In this document: piece after piece, positions 1 through 7,053 of the stretch
How the letters are laid out: the number at the start of each line of letters is the position of its first letter
Position numbering within the stretch: position 1 is the first letter of the stretch
Assembly (NCBI GenBank): GCA_937901285.1
Contig: CALCHI010000371.1
Span: 1 to 7,874 of the forward strand
DNA: 7,874 nucleotides
Reading direction: 5' to 3'
Source: UBA8437 sp003445035
GTDB taxonomy: Bacteria; Planctomycetota; Planctomycetia; Planctomycetales; Planctomycetaceae
Made by a program: the position numbers and the translations under genes
The notes under the pieces: generated by a model
Told to the model about the DNA's origin: nothing
Seen by the model: only the letters and a program-made list of their open reading frames with translations
Database searches by the model: none

Positions 1-60
1 CCGACGATCACCTTCACCGTCGTCCCCCGCTGGGCACCGGCGGGGAAGATGTAGCTGGTG
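1..60. repeat. near-identical 60-bp segment shared by the two PPC genes (copy A; copy B at 2400-2459)
   Basis: Positions 1-60 and 2400-2459 agree at 59 of 60 bases; the only difference is at position 55 (t versus c). Both lie in the coding sequence just after the signal peptide of tandem paralogues. Beyond position 60, in the signal peptide, similarity falls off at once. Copy A may continue left of the window. Identity includes synonymous positions, which points to recent duplication or gene conversion and not only to protein-level selection. Confidence 0.95.
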
Positions 61-143
61 CCCGGCGTCGACGCCGATGCCGACGCCACCAGGGTCAGGA
101 CAACAACTGACACCAGGACGGCATGGCGGGATGACGTGGGCAT
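1..143 (-). CDS. PPC-type secreted protein, second tandem copy (5' end only)
   Basis: Only the first 47 codons are inside the window; the gene runs off the left edge. It starts at the ATG whose complement is at 141-143. The product opens with a short basic segment (MPTSSRH), a hydrophobic stretch (AVLVSVVVLTLVASASA) typical of a Sec signal peptide, and then PGTSYIFPAGAQRGTTVKVIV, which matches residues 29-49 of the complete neighbouring protein (176-2548) at all but one position. It is therefore a paralogue of that PPC-domain protein, or at least shares its N-terminal domain. Its start lies 32 bases after the neighbour's stop on the same strand, so co-transcription is likely. No clear Shine-Dalgarno sequence precedes the start. 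Whether the rest of the protein resembles the neighbour cannot be seen. Confidence is high that this is a real gene start and lower for full-length similarity. Confidence 0.85.
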   Translation of the reverse strand, partial: MPTSSRHAVLVSVVVLTLVASASASTPGTSYIFPAGAQRGTTVKVIV

Positions 144-175
144 GAGCGGATGCCTGTGGAATGAACTGTGACCGG

Positions 176-2548
176 TCACTCGCTAACAAACTCGACCCCG
201 GTCTCACCGATCAACTGGTCCCCCCGGGTGTCGGTGATACGGGCCTGGACCTTCAACGACTGGTTGAACGGTCCCAGGCCGGACTTGCCGAACCGGATCG
301 AGATCTTGCCATTCGTCTGGCCGGGTGTCAGCTTGACCGGGGTGGCCGAGACGCCCCGGACGTGGGCCGGCAGCACCAGTTGGACAACCCCCGCTCCACC
401 GGCACCGGACCCGCGCGAGACGATGAACGGCAGCTCGATTGTGCTGCCCGGGCGGGCGATGATCGACGATGTTGGTGTGTTGATCCCGACCACTCCCGAT
501 GTCGCCAGCACGACCGTCTGGTCACTTTGCGCGTTGGACGTGAAGGAGACCTTGTGCCGGGTCCCGTCGGAGTCGGTGATGACGCCGACCAGCAGCATCT
601 GTGTCCGGCTGGTCCGTCCGATTTCCAGCCATGGTGGCAACTGGATCTTGAAGTCGAACTGGTCGGTGCCATCGGGCACCGGCAGCGGCTTGCAGGTGAC
701 CCCCTGCAGGTGCCGGCTCTGTGTGTCTGCCATCGTCGCGGTCAGCGGACCCTTGTAGTCGTTGCGGATGATCGTGTAGCGGCGGTAGAAGGTTGATCCC
801 TGGGCTCCGAACTTGCTCTCGAAGATCCCCTTGAACTTGAACGGTACCGGCACCGCGACGGCAACCATCATCGTGTCGCGGACGGTGTCGTGGATCGTTC
901 CGGCCGCCAGGACCGCTCGTGAGGTGACCTCGATCTCGCCCACCTTGGCCTTACCGGTCACCGTCACCGGCTGAACCGCGACCTTGGCGTCCTTGGTCGC
1001 TTTCAGCTTCAATTCGACGACGTTCTTGCCCTTGGGGATCTTGTCGCCACCGCCGACGGTCACCCCGGCCGGCAGGTTCCCGATCACCAGGGAGATCTCC
1101 TCCTGGAATCCTCCCGTACGCTCGACGTTGATCTTGATCTTCGCCTCGGTATTGCGTGTCACCGAGAGCGAGTCGGCGGGCAATTTCAGTCGGAAGCCGG
1201 GCTTGGCTTTGACCGGCGGAGCGATCTCCAGGCGATAGGCAAACCGTGGTCCGCCGCGGCCCTGTTCCTGTTCCGAGACCACCACGGTGTACTTGCCGTC
1301 GGCGGGAGCTTTGAAGGTGAAGGACGGATCGGAGGATCCCTTGCTGTCCTCGCCCCCGGTGATCCGCTTGCCGGTGGCGTCCAAGACGGAGACCTGGGCG
1401 TCCAGCGACGAGCCGAGCCGGGCGGCCTGCAGGTCCATCACCAGCGACTGGTCTTTCTTGGCCTGGAACACCCAGTGGTCGGTGTCGCCCACCGACTCGA
1501 TCCGCCCGTTGAGGACCACCGGAAGCGTGACCGCCTGGGCCATCTGAGGAGTGTCGTTCTTGTCGGCCTCGAGCACGTTCGGGTGATCGCTGACAGCCAG
1601 TGAGAAGACATTGGTTTCGCCGGTGTCGACCTTCAACGTGCGACCGATCGTTTTGTTCGCGTCGGCGGGCACGTCGACGGTGACCGGCTTGGCGGGCAAT
1701 CGCTGCCCCAGCAGTTGCAGGGCCGTTTTGGTTCCCCGCTGAACCCCCAGCGGATAGGTCTGTTCGACCCAGGGGCCGTCGGTGATCGTCAGCCGGTAAA
1801 CGTAGGGCTGCAGTCCCAGGAACTTGAGGTCGTGGATGCGAACACGGTAGGTGCCATCGGCCGGTGCCGTGAATCTCAGGTACGAATCGTTCCCGAAGTG
1901 GTCGGTGTTCTCGGCCAGCCGTCCGCCGTCGGGGCCGATGATCTCGAGCCGGGAGTCGAGTGGTGAACCGATCCGTGCGGCGTTGACCTCGCAGACGTAG
2001 CTCCGTCCCTTCTTCCCGGTGAACGTCCAGATGTCGACGTCCTCGCGAGGGAAGATCCGCCCGTTGATCGTGACCGGCAGCTTGACCGCGGTGGGGATCG
2101 GGCGTCCGTCGATCTCCTGTTCGACGACCTCCGGCAGGTGACCGATCACGAACCGTCTTCCGGCAGCGATACCCTCGGAAGTCCACGCCTGGTAGTAGCG
2201 GAAACCCAGCGGGGCGTCCTTGTCCACGGTGACGGTTCCCAACTGGTCCTTGGGGTAGCTCTCACCGGCCTGCGAGGCCGGCATGGGGATCCGTGGGCCC
2301 TCGAACCAGACCTGGCGTTCGGCGAGCCGGAGGTCCTTCGAGGTGGTGATGCCGACCCCGAACATCTTCCAGGGACAGCTTTCGTAGAGGTAGTGGCCTC
2401 CGACGATCACCTTCACCGTCGTCCCCCGCTGGGCACCGGCGGGGAAGATGTAGCCGGTGCCTGGAGAGGAGGCCGGGGCCGGAATGGCCAGGGTCAGCAA
2501 GGAGATCACAGCCAAGGCGGCGCAGCGAACCGTCGCGGGAGTGAGCAT
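176..2548 (-). CDS. secreted protein with two PPC (pre-peptidase C-terminal) domains
   Basis: The 790-residue product is predicted to be exported; I see no transmembrane anchor after the signal peptide. Residues 1-28 form a Sec-type signal (hydrophobic AALAVISLLTLAIPA). Residues 29-140 are a conserved N-terminal module seen in planctomycete proteins of this type (YIFPAGAQRGTTV, WFEGPRIPMP). Two PPC-like beta domains follow, at about 155-255 and 341-442. They are internal repeats: compare LPVTINGRI...DVDIWTF...AARIGSPLDSRLE with LPVVLNGRI...DTDHWVF...AARLGSSLDAQVS. Residues 450-790 look like further beta-sandwich or Ig-like segments that I cannot name. No protease catalytic motif is visible, so it is probably a binding or structural protein. 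The start is the ATG opening the signal peptide, with a possible GGAG about 10 bases upstream. It lies 44 bases after the DUF1501 gene and 32 before its own paralogue. Function unknown. Confidence 0.93.
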   Translation of the reverse strand: MLTPATVRCAALAVISLLTLAIPAPASSPGTGYIFPAGAQRGTTVKVIVGGHYLYESCPWKMFGVGITTSKDLRLAERQVWFEGPRIPMPASQAGESYPKDQLGTVTVDKDAPLGFRYYQAWTSEGIAAGRRFVIGHLPEVVEQEIDGRPIPTAVKLPVTINGRIFPREDVDIWTFTGKKGRSYVCEVNAARIGSPLDSRLEIIGPDGGRLAENTDHFGNDSYLRFTAPADGTYRVRIHDLKFLGLQPYVYRLTITDGPWVEQTYPLGVQRGTKTALQLLGQRLPAKPVTVDVPADANKTIGRTLKVDTGETNVFSLAVSDHPNVLEADKNDTPQMAQAVTLPVVLNGRIESVGDTDHWVFQAKKDQSLVMDLQAARLGSSLDAQVSVLDATGKRITGGEDSKGSSDPSFTFKAPADGKYTVVVSEQEQGRGGPRFAYRLEIAPPVKAKPGFRLKLPADSLSVTRNTEAKIKINVERTGGFQEEISLVIGNLPAGVTVGGGDKIPKGKNVVELKLKATKDAKVAVQPVTVTGKAKVGEIEVTSRAVLAAGTIHDTVRDTMMVAVAVPVPFKFKGIFESKFGAQGSTFYRRYTIIRNDYKGPLTATMADTQSRHLQGVTCKPLPVPDGTDQFDFKIQLPPWLEIGRTSRTQMLLVGVITDSDGTRHKVSFTSNAQSDQTVVLATSGVVGINTPTSSIIARPGSTIELPFIVSRGSGAGGAGVVQLVLPAHVRGVSATPVKLTPGQTNGKISIRFGKSGLGPFNQSLKVQARITDTRGDQLIGETGVEFVSE
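2400..2459. repeat. near-identical 60-bp segment shared by the two PPC genes (copy B)
   Basis: This is the partner of positions 1-60, in the 5' part of the complete PPC gene. It encodes the IFPAGAQRGTTVKVIVG segment after the signal peptide. It is paralogous coding sequence, with no sign of mobile-element ends. Confidence 0.95.
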
Positions 2549-2592
2549 GAGGTGTTGGCTCCGGGATGGGCTGCAGCCGGTTTCGGAGAAAC

Positions 2593-3930
2593 TCAGGCGA
2601 ACAGCTCTTCGATGACTTCGCCGTCACTGGGCACGATCGGGATCGGCCGCCCCTCGGGAGTCTTGAACTCCTTCTTCGGGTTGATTCCCAGGCTGTGGAA
2701 GATCGTCGCCGAGAGATCGGCGGGGCGGTACGGCTTGGTCGCCGGCCGCTCGGCCCGCTCGTTCGAGGCCCCCACGATCGTTCCGCCCTTGATGCCACCG
2801 CCGGCCATGGCGATCGCCGAGCTGGGACCCCAGTGGTCACGGCCGACGAGGTTGTTGATGCGGGGTGTCCGGCCGAATTCGCCCGTCACCAGCACCATGG
2901 TTTTCTCGAGCATACCGCGATCATAGAGGTCTTCGAGCAGAGTGGCCATGCCACCGTCGAGCAGGTGCAGCAGGTCGTTCTTGAGCACGTGGAAGTTGTT
3001 GTAGTGGGTGTCCCAGTTGGCGTGGTTGATCAGCACGCAGCGGACACCCGCTTCGACGAGGCGGCGGGCCATCAGGCAACTCTGACCCAGCGTGTTGCGG
3101 CCGTACCTGTCCCGGAGCTTGTCCGACTCGCTGTGGATGTCGAAGGCCGTCTTGGTCTCCTTGGACGTCATCAATTCGAAGGCCTGCTGCTTGAACGAAT
3201 TGACGGTGCGGGCCTGGGCGTTGAACTTCACCTCGCCCCGTTTCTGGAACCGGTCGACGGTGGCCAACAGGCTGCGACGCGAACCGAAACGCTTGGCATC
3301 GATGGCCAACGGCGGCGCCAGGTCGGGGACGGCGAAGTTGGGCAACGCCGGATCCGACTCGACGACGAACGGAGCGGCTGTCGATCCGAGATAACTCGAG
3401 CCACCACTGTTGTGCATCGTGGGAACGCAGACATAGGGCGGAACCGGGCCGCGGGCACCAAGTTCATGAGCGATCACCGAGCCATGAGACGGTTTCTGGT
3501 TGTTGGGCTTCAGGCCCGCGTTGAACCCCGCCGAGGGGTGGTAGCCGGTCAACATGAAATGGTCGGCCACTGCGTGTCCCGAACTGCGGTGACCGAAGGA
3601 CCGCACCACGGCAAACTTGTCCATCTGGCCGGCCAGCTTTGGCAGGTGTTCGCCCATCTGCACGCCGGGGACACTGGTGGCGATCGGGTTGAACGGACCG
3701 CGGAATTCCTTGGGGGCGTTCGGCTTCAGATCCCACGTGTCGATCGTGCTCAGGCCACCGGCCAGGAACAGGATGATCAGCGAGTTGTCGTTGCCCGGGG
3801 TGGCCTCCTTGGCCTGTCCCTCGAGGATCGATGAGAGCGAATAGGTGGTGCCGAAGAGGCTGGCTCCACCGATCGAGAGCATGTCACGTCGGGTGAATCC
3901 ATCACAGAACGTCTTTTTCTTTTGGCTCAT
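2593..3930 (-). CDS. DUF1501 family protein with Tat signal
   Basis: The 445-residue product belongs to DUF1501, a family common in Planctomycetes and placed by fold with the alkaline phosphatase/sulfatase-like proteins; no activity is proven for most members. Residues 11-37 carry a twin-arginine signal (GFTRRDML, then SIGGASLFGTTYSL), so it should cross the membrane folded through Tat. Family motifs in order: GGLSTIDTWD (58-67), the usual GGPS(H)xDTWD site with leucine for proline; GHRSSGH (113-119); HANWDTH (303-309); TGEFGRTPRINN (349-360); GRDHW (363-367). The D, H and E residues in these are likely metal ligands by analogy with the superfamily. Length and C-terminus look complete. I chose ATG 3930 over the in-frame GTG at 3936: GAGGAG at 3936-3941 sits 5 bases before ATG but touches the GTG. 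It is second in the operon, after the DUF1549/DUF1553 gene, its usual partner. Confidence 0.94.
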   Translation of the reverse strand: MSQKKKTFCDGFTRRDMLSIGGASLFGTTYSLSSILEGQAKEATPGNDNSLIILFLAGGLSTIDTWDLKPNAPKEFRGPFNPIATSVPGVQMGEHLPKLAGQMDKFAVVRSFGHRSSGHAVADHFMLTGYHPSAGFNAGLKPNNQKPSHGSVIAHELGARGPVPPYVCVPTMHNSGGSSYLGSTAAPFVVESDPALPNFAVPDLAPPLAIDAKRFGSRRSLLATVDRFQKRGEVKFNAQARTVNSFKQQAFELMTSKETKTAFDIHSESDKLRDRYGRNTLGQSCLMARRLVEAGVRCVLINHANWDTHYNNFHVLKNDLLHLLDGGMATLLEDLYDRGMLEKTMVLVTGEFGRTPRINNLVGRDHWGPSSAIAMAGGGIKGGTIVGASNERAERPATKPYRPADLSATIFHSLGINPKKEFKTPEGRPIPIVPSDGEVIEELFA

Positions 3931-3935
3931 GATCA

Positions 3936-3941
3936 CTCCTC
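3936..3941 (-). promoter_or_regulatory. ribosome binding site deciding the DUF1501 start
   Basis: On the minus strand this reads GAGGAG and is followed by five bases (TGATC) and then ATG at 3930-3928. The spacing suits that ATG and rules out the GTG at 3936, which would begin directly at this element. It is the clearest Shine-Dalgarno sequence within the operon. Confidence 0.75.
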
Positions 3942-3962
3942 GCGGCTGTTTGTAGCCCGGCC

Positions 3963-3991
3963 ATTCTATCCGGCCGAGACGGTACAGTCGA
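3963..3991 (-). promoter_or_regulatory. candidate sigma-70-type promoter before the DUF1501 gene
   Basis: On the minus strand, TCGACT (3991-3986) is followed by 17 bases and TAGAAT (3968-3963). These match the housekeeping consensus at 4 of 6 and 5 of 6 positions. It lies in the 82-base gap after the DUF1549/DUF1553 gene, with the expected start of transcription about 25 bases before the GAGGAG ribosome binding site area. It could give the DUF1501 and PPC genes a transcript of their own besides read-through from the gene upstream. This is pattern matching only. Confidence 0.4.
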
Positions 3992-4012
3992 ACCCGGTTG
4001 TCTGTGGTACGC

Positions 4013-6451
4013 CTAGTGGTTGAACAGGAATTCGAGCGAATTGAGCATGCTCCAGGCCAAATCCTCGGCCGCCTGGGCCCTGGTCCGCTTTTCGGCCTGA
4101 ACTTGCCGGAAATGGGCCAAGGCAGTCTTCCGCTCGGATGTCTCGGGAAACCGGTTGAAAAACGTCAGGTAGAGTTCTTCGACCACATAATCATCATCGG
4201 TCGATTCACGTACCAATTTTGCGACTCGTCCGCCCGCATGGGCAATCTTTCTCTGAATCTGTGGTGAGTTCATCACGTGCAGAATCTGGCCGACAGTCGG
4301 CTCGCCCGCCCGTTCGCAGGCACAGGCGCTGACCCGGTAGGGTCGACCGAAGAGCTTGAGAAAGTAGTGCGGGACCTGGCTGTCCCACAGTTGCACGGCC
4401 CGGTACCCGGCCGGTGTGCCCTGGAATTTCTCGGGGACACCGGTCGTGTCGCTGATCGCATCAAGCAGGACCTCGGCATCGATTCGCTTCATCAGGAACC
4501 GCGAGTAGTTCTGTTCGTCTCCCCGGTTGGTCTTGTTCGACTCGGTCGACCGTTGATAGGCGTTCGAGGCGGTGACGGTGCGAATCAATGCGTGCAGATC
4601 GAACTTGCTTGCCACCAGGTGATCGGCGAGGGCATCGAGCAGTTCCGGATTGGATGGCGGGTTGGTCAACCGGACGTCATCGACCGGCTCGACCAGTCCG
4701 CGTCCGAGCAGATGGGCCCAGACGCGGTTGGCGATGTTGCGTGCGAAGAAACGGTTCTTCGGGCCGGTCATCCACTTGGCCAACACCGTCCGTCGGTCGC
4801 CCTGGGGGTGGGCCTCGGGCATGCCGGTTTCCAGGGCGTGGGCGTAGATCAACTGTCCGGTGCGGGGGTGCTTGGTCTCGGGACTGCCGGTGGCCCGGAT
4901 CGACTCGCCGGTGGGACCCGCCTTGAACCCGACCTGGGTGAAAAAGGCCTGCATGCCCCAGTAATCCGACTGTCCCCAGCGATCGTAGGGATGGTGGTGG
5001 CACTGGGCACAGTCGATCCTCATTCCCAGGAAGACCTGCGAGATGACAGCGGCACGGTCGCCGGGCTTGCCGATCGACTTGTAGAAGATTGCCTGGGGAT
5101 TCTCACGGACCGGGCCGCTGGCGGTCAGCAGTTGCCGGGTGAACTTGTCGATGGGCGTATTTTCGGCAAACCGTTCGCGGATCCAGCGGTAATAGTTGTA
5201 GGCCGGTTCGTGGCCGAGCTTGAGGCGATCGACCCGCAGCAGGTCCGACCACTTCAACGCCCAGTAGTCGGCGTACTCGGTCCGCTTCAACAACCTGTCG
5301 ACGAGCCTGGCTCGCCGGTCGCCGTTCTTGTCCTCGAGGAACTTCCGCGATTCCTCGGACGTCGGCAGCCGGCCGATGATGTCGAGGCTGACTCGACGGA
5401 GGAAGGTGGCGTCGTCGGTTCCGGCCGAGGGCAGGATGTGGAGTTTCTTGAGTTTCTGGTGGACCAGTGTGTCGATGAAGTTGGCTTCGGGCAGCTTGGG
5501 GAAACTGGCCAGCCGATTTGCACTGGGGATCATGGCCTGGAAGACCCCGACGGCTCCCATGTAGTTGGCCATCACGGCCACCTCGCCGGGTGCCTCTCCC
5601 ACCGTCACCAGTCCGAACTCGTTGACGTTGCCCAGCCCCTCGTTGTTCGACTGGAACTTGGCGTGCCCGGTCACGTCGGCCGTGCGGCCGTCGGAGAACG
5701 TCGCCACCACCCGCAACTGGTGTTGGCTCTTCATGTCGACCTGGCGTTCGCTGGGGGTCAACTCGATCGACACCACCTTTGGGTCGTTGTCGTCGCCAAA
5801 CGGCATGCCCCCGGCAATCCAGTCGTGCAACCTGCGGTAGTCTCCCGATCCCCGCCTGATGCGGACACCGCCACCGTGGGGGACACCACCGGAGGCCTTG
5901 GTCAGCAGCAGGCTGCTGGCCGGCAGGGTCGGAACCACACGTCGTCCGCGACCCTCGCGGGTCAATGCCACGTAGTCGGCCTTCGGGTCAAACCCGAAGA
6001 CCGACAGCTTGAATCCGTTCTGGCCTTCAGCCTTGCCGTGGCAGCCCGACGCGTTGCACGCGAAGCGGCTCATCAGCGGCACGATGTCGCGTTCGAAGTT
6101 GTAGCTTCGCGGAGCCTTGGCGCCACGGACCTGCACGGCGACCCGTTTCACCTGGTTGCCGATCTTCACCTCGACCGATCCCTGTCCGTCGGACACCCCG
6201 TGGATCACTCCGGTTGGCGAGACTTCCACGATCCCGGGAGACATCGAGCGGTAAGCGGCTCGACGAGTCAGGTCCGATTGCGTGCCGTTTTTCGATCGCG
6301 AGGTCACCAGGAGCCGGTGCACCGTGTCGGGCCCGTCGAGCAGTACGCGGGCGGGGCTGATTCCGATGGCCCCGGTTTCCTCGCCCAGGCCGGGACACGA
6401 CAGCCCGGCAACCAGCAGCAGCGAAACGGCGATTGGGGAAAAGTGAGGCAT
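4013..6451 (-). CDS. DUF1549/DUF1553 protein with Ig-like and planctomycete cytochrome-type domains
   Basis: The 812-residue exported product starts with a Sec signal (residues 1-23, hydrophobic IAVSLLLVAGL). Then come a Big_2-like Ig domain (about 28-108), a planctomycete cytochrome-type segment (about 115-215) with CNASGCH at 132-138, a second Ig-like domain (226-308), DUF1549 (about 324-507) containing CAQCHHHPYDRW at 481-492, and DUF1553 (about 553-805) with RNIANRVWAHLLGRGLVEPVDD-type motifs and ending in LNSLEFLFNH. CAQCH is a standard CxxCH haem-c motif; CNASGCH has four residues between the cysteines, which is usual in this subgroup, so whether it binds haem is uncertain. The protein may be a periplasmic or surface redox protein acting with DUF1501; substrate unknown. 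It is the first gene of the operon, 82 bases before the DUF1501 gene. The ATG is chosen because the signal peptide begins there; no clear Shine-Dalgarno sequence precedes it. Confidence 0.94.
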   Translation of the reverse strand: MPHFSPIAVSLLLVAGLSCPGLGEETGAIGISPARVLLDGPDTVHRLLVTSRSKNGTQSDLTRRAAYRSMSPGIVEVSPTGVIHGVSDGQGSVEVKIGNQVKRVAVQVRGAKAPRSYNFERDIVPLMSRFACNASGCHGKAEGQNGFKLSVFGFDPKADYVALTREGRGRRVVPTLPASSLLLTKASGGVPHGGGVRIRRGSGDYRRLHDWIAGGMPFGDDNDPKVVSIELTPSERQVDMKSQHQLRVVATFSDGRTADVTGHAKFQSNNEGLGNVNEFGLVTVGEAPGEVAVMANYMGAVGVFQAMIPSANRLASFPKLPEANFIDTLVHQKLKKLHILPSAGTDDATFLRRVSLDIIGRLPTSEESRKFLEDKNGDRRARLVDRLLKRTEYADYWALKWSDLLRVDRLKLGHEPAYNYYRWIRERFAENTPIDKFTRQLLTASGPVRENPQAIFYKSIGKPGDRAAVISQVFLGMRIDCAQCHHHPYDRWGQSDYWGMQAFFTQVGFKAGPTGESIRATGSPETKHPRTGQLIYAHALETGMPEAHPQGDRRTVLAKWMTGPKNRFFARNIANRVWAHLLGRGLVEPVDDVRLTNPPSNPELLDALADHLVASKFDLHALIRTVTASNAYQRSTESNKTNRGDEQNYSRFLMKRIDAEVLLDAISDTTGVPEKFQGTPAGYRAVQLWDSQVPHYFLKLFGRPYRVSACACERAGEPTVGQILHVMNSPQIQRKIAHAGGRVAKLVRESTDDDYVVEELYLTFFNRFPETSERKTALAHFRQVQAEKRTRAQAAEDLAWSMLNSLEFLFNH

Positions 6452-6483
6452 TGCGATGGTCGTGGATTCGGATCGAGCCCTGT

Positions 6484-6496
6484 CGTACGCTGTACG
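6484..6496. repeat. short inverted repeat in the operon leader (5-bp arms)
   Basis: CGTAC (6484-6488), three bases, GTACG (6492-6496). It lies between the start of the DUF1549/DUF1553 gene and its candidate promoter. It could be an operator half or a small RNA hairpin; alone it is weak. Confidence 0.35.
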
Positions 6497-6511
6497 GCTG
6501 GCGTCACCATG

Positions 6512-6527
6512 GGACCGTGAACGGTCC
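6512..6527. repeat. inverted repeat in the operon leader (7-bp arms), possible operator or hairpin
   Basis: GGACCGT (6512-6518), two bases (GA), ACGGTCC (6521-6527): a perfect 16-base palindrome with a 2-base centre. It sits about 60-75 bases upstream of the DUF1549/DUF1553 start and about 25 bases downstream of the candidate -10 box. That place suits a repressor operator or a hairpin in the 5' untranslated region. No regulator can be named. Confidence 0.5.
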
Positions 6528-6551
6528 AGGTGAACGCATCAGCGACCACCG

Positions 6552-6581
6552 ATTCTATCCTCCGCCGTAGAGCTGCAACAA
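6552..6581 (-). promoter_or_regulatory. candidate promoter of the secreted-protein operon
   Basis: On the minus strand, TTGTTG (6581-6576) is followed by 18 bases and TAGAAT (6557-6552). The -10 matches consensus at 5 of 6 positions and the -35 only at TTG. The predicted leader of about 95 bases would contain both inverted repeats. The same TAGAAT hexamer occurs before the DUF1501 gene (3963-3968) and at 6644-6649. Confidence 0.45.
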
Positions 6582-7053
6582 CCCACGTTGAAGACCGTCC
6601 CCGGCAGGTTTCGGGGCTGGGCTGCCCACGATGACCAGCGACCATTCTAACTTCGCTGGTTTAGCGGAACCGATGGCAACGGACCGGAAGCGGGCCCAGC
6701 ACGACGTTGACGCCGGTTCCGGGCGTGGGCGAGGCGTTTTCGGACCTTGAGAACGAGGGGGTCCGTGAGAGCCTGGGCGGCCTTCCGGGCCAGCCGGGCG
6801 GCGGGGCCGGCCAGGAAACGATGACGGCGACGGTGAGCGATGACCCGGAGATCCGTGAGCGTTACAGCTGGCCGAGCGGAGCCTGATGCTGCCGGGGCAG
6901 ATCCAGCTGGCCTTTCCGGATACCGAGAGTCCGCCAGTTGCTGGACAATTGGCGAGCGCTCCGTTGCGCGAACGCGAGAATTTCCGCGCGTTTCGCCGCA
7001 GCGTCGCGCAGCCAACGAGGATCTGGTTTCCCTCGAAGACTGCTCCCGGACAG
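6582..7053. other. stretch with no assignable gene; possible decayed or frameshifted coding sequence
   Basis: About 470 bases downstream of csrA and upstream of the operon promoter, with no family I recognise. On the minus strand, codons directly after the csrA stop read in the csrA frame as a plausible helical peptide (e.g. DPRWLRDAAAKRAEILAF) up to TAA near 6880, where a second frame takes over (VRKRLAHARNRRQRR), ending at TAG 6647-6649. That second frame, opened from TTG at 7015, gives 122 very arginine-rich residues. On the plus strand, 6707-6886 is open (59 codons from TTG, high GC in third positions, acidic, e.g. SDDPEIRERYSWPSGA) and its stop overlaps an ATG at 6886. None has a good start or ribosome binding site. 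A TAGAAT hexamer on the minus strand at 6644-6649 lacks a -35 partner. It may be a relic or simply GC-rich spacer. Confidence 0.3.

Noticed and set aside
1..60. The 60-base repeat as an insertion sequence or attachment site
   Set aside because: Both copies sit in the same codon register of paralogous genes, with no terminal inverted repeats or target duplications.
951..2186. 411-codon open frame on the minus strand in a second frame of the PPC gene
   Set aside because: Very rich in arginine, glycine and proline, typical of an out-of-frame reading; the overlapping frame has clear PPC repeats.
2566..3834. 422-codon open frame on the plus strand
   Set aside because: It is antisense to the DUF1501 gene and shows no family motif; a compositional shadow.
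3931..3936. GTG start two codons upstream for the DUF1501 gene
   Set aside because: The GAGGAG ribosome binding site would directly abut this GTG; it is well placed for the ATG at 3930.
4277..6520. Very long open frame on the plus strand (747 codons)
   Set aside because: It lies antisense to the well-supported DUF1549/DUF1553 gene, has no recognisable domain, and long antisense frames are expected at this GC content.
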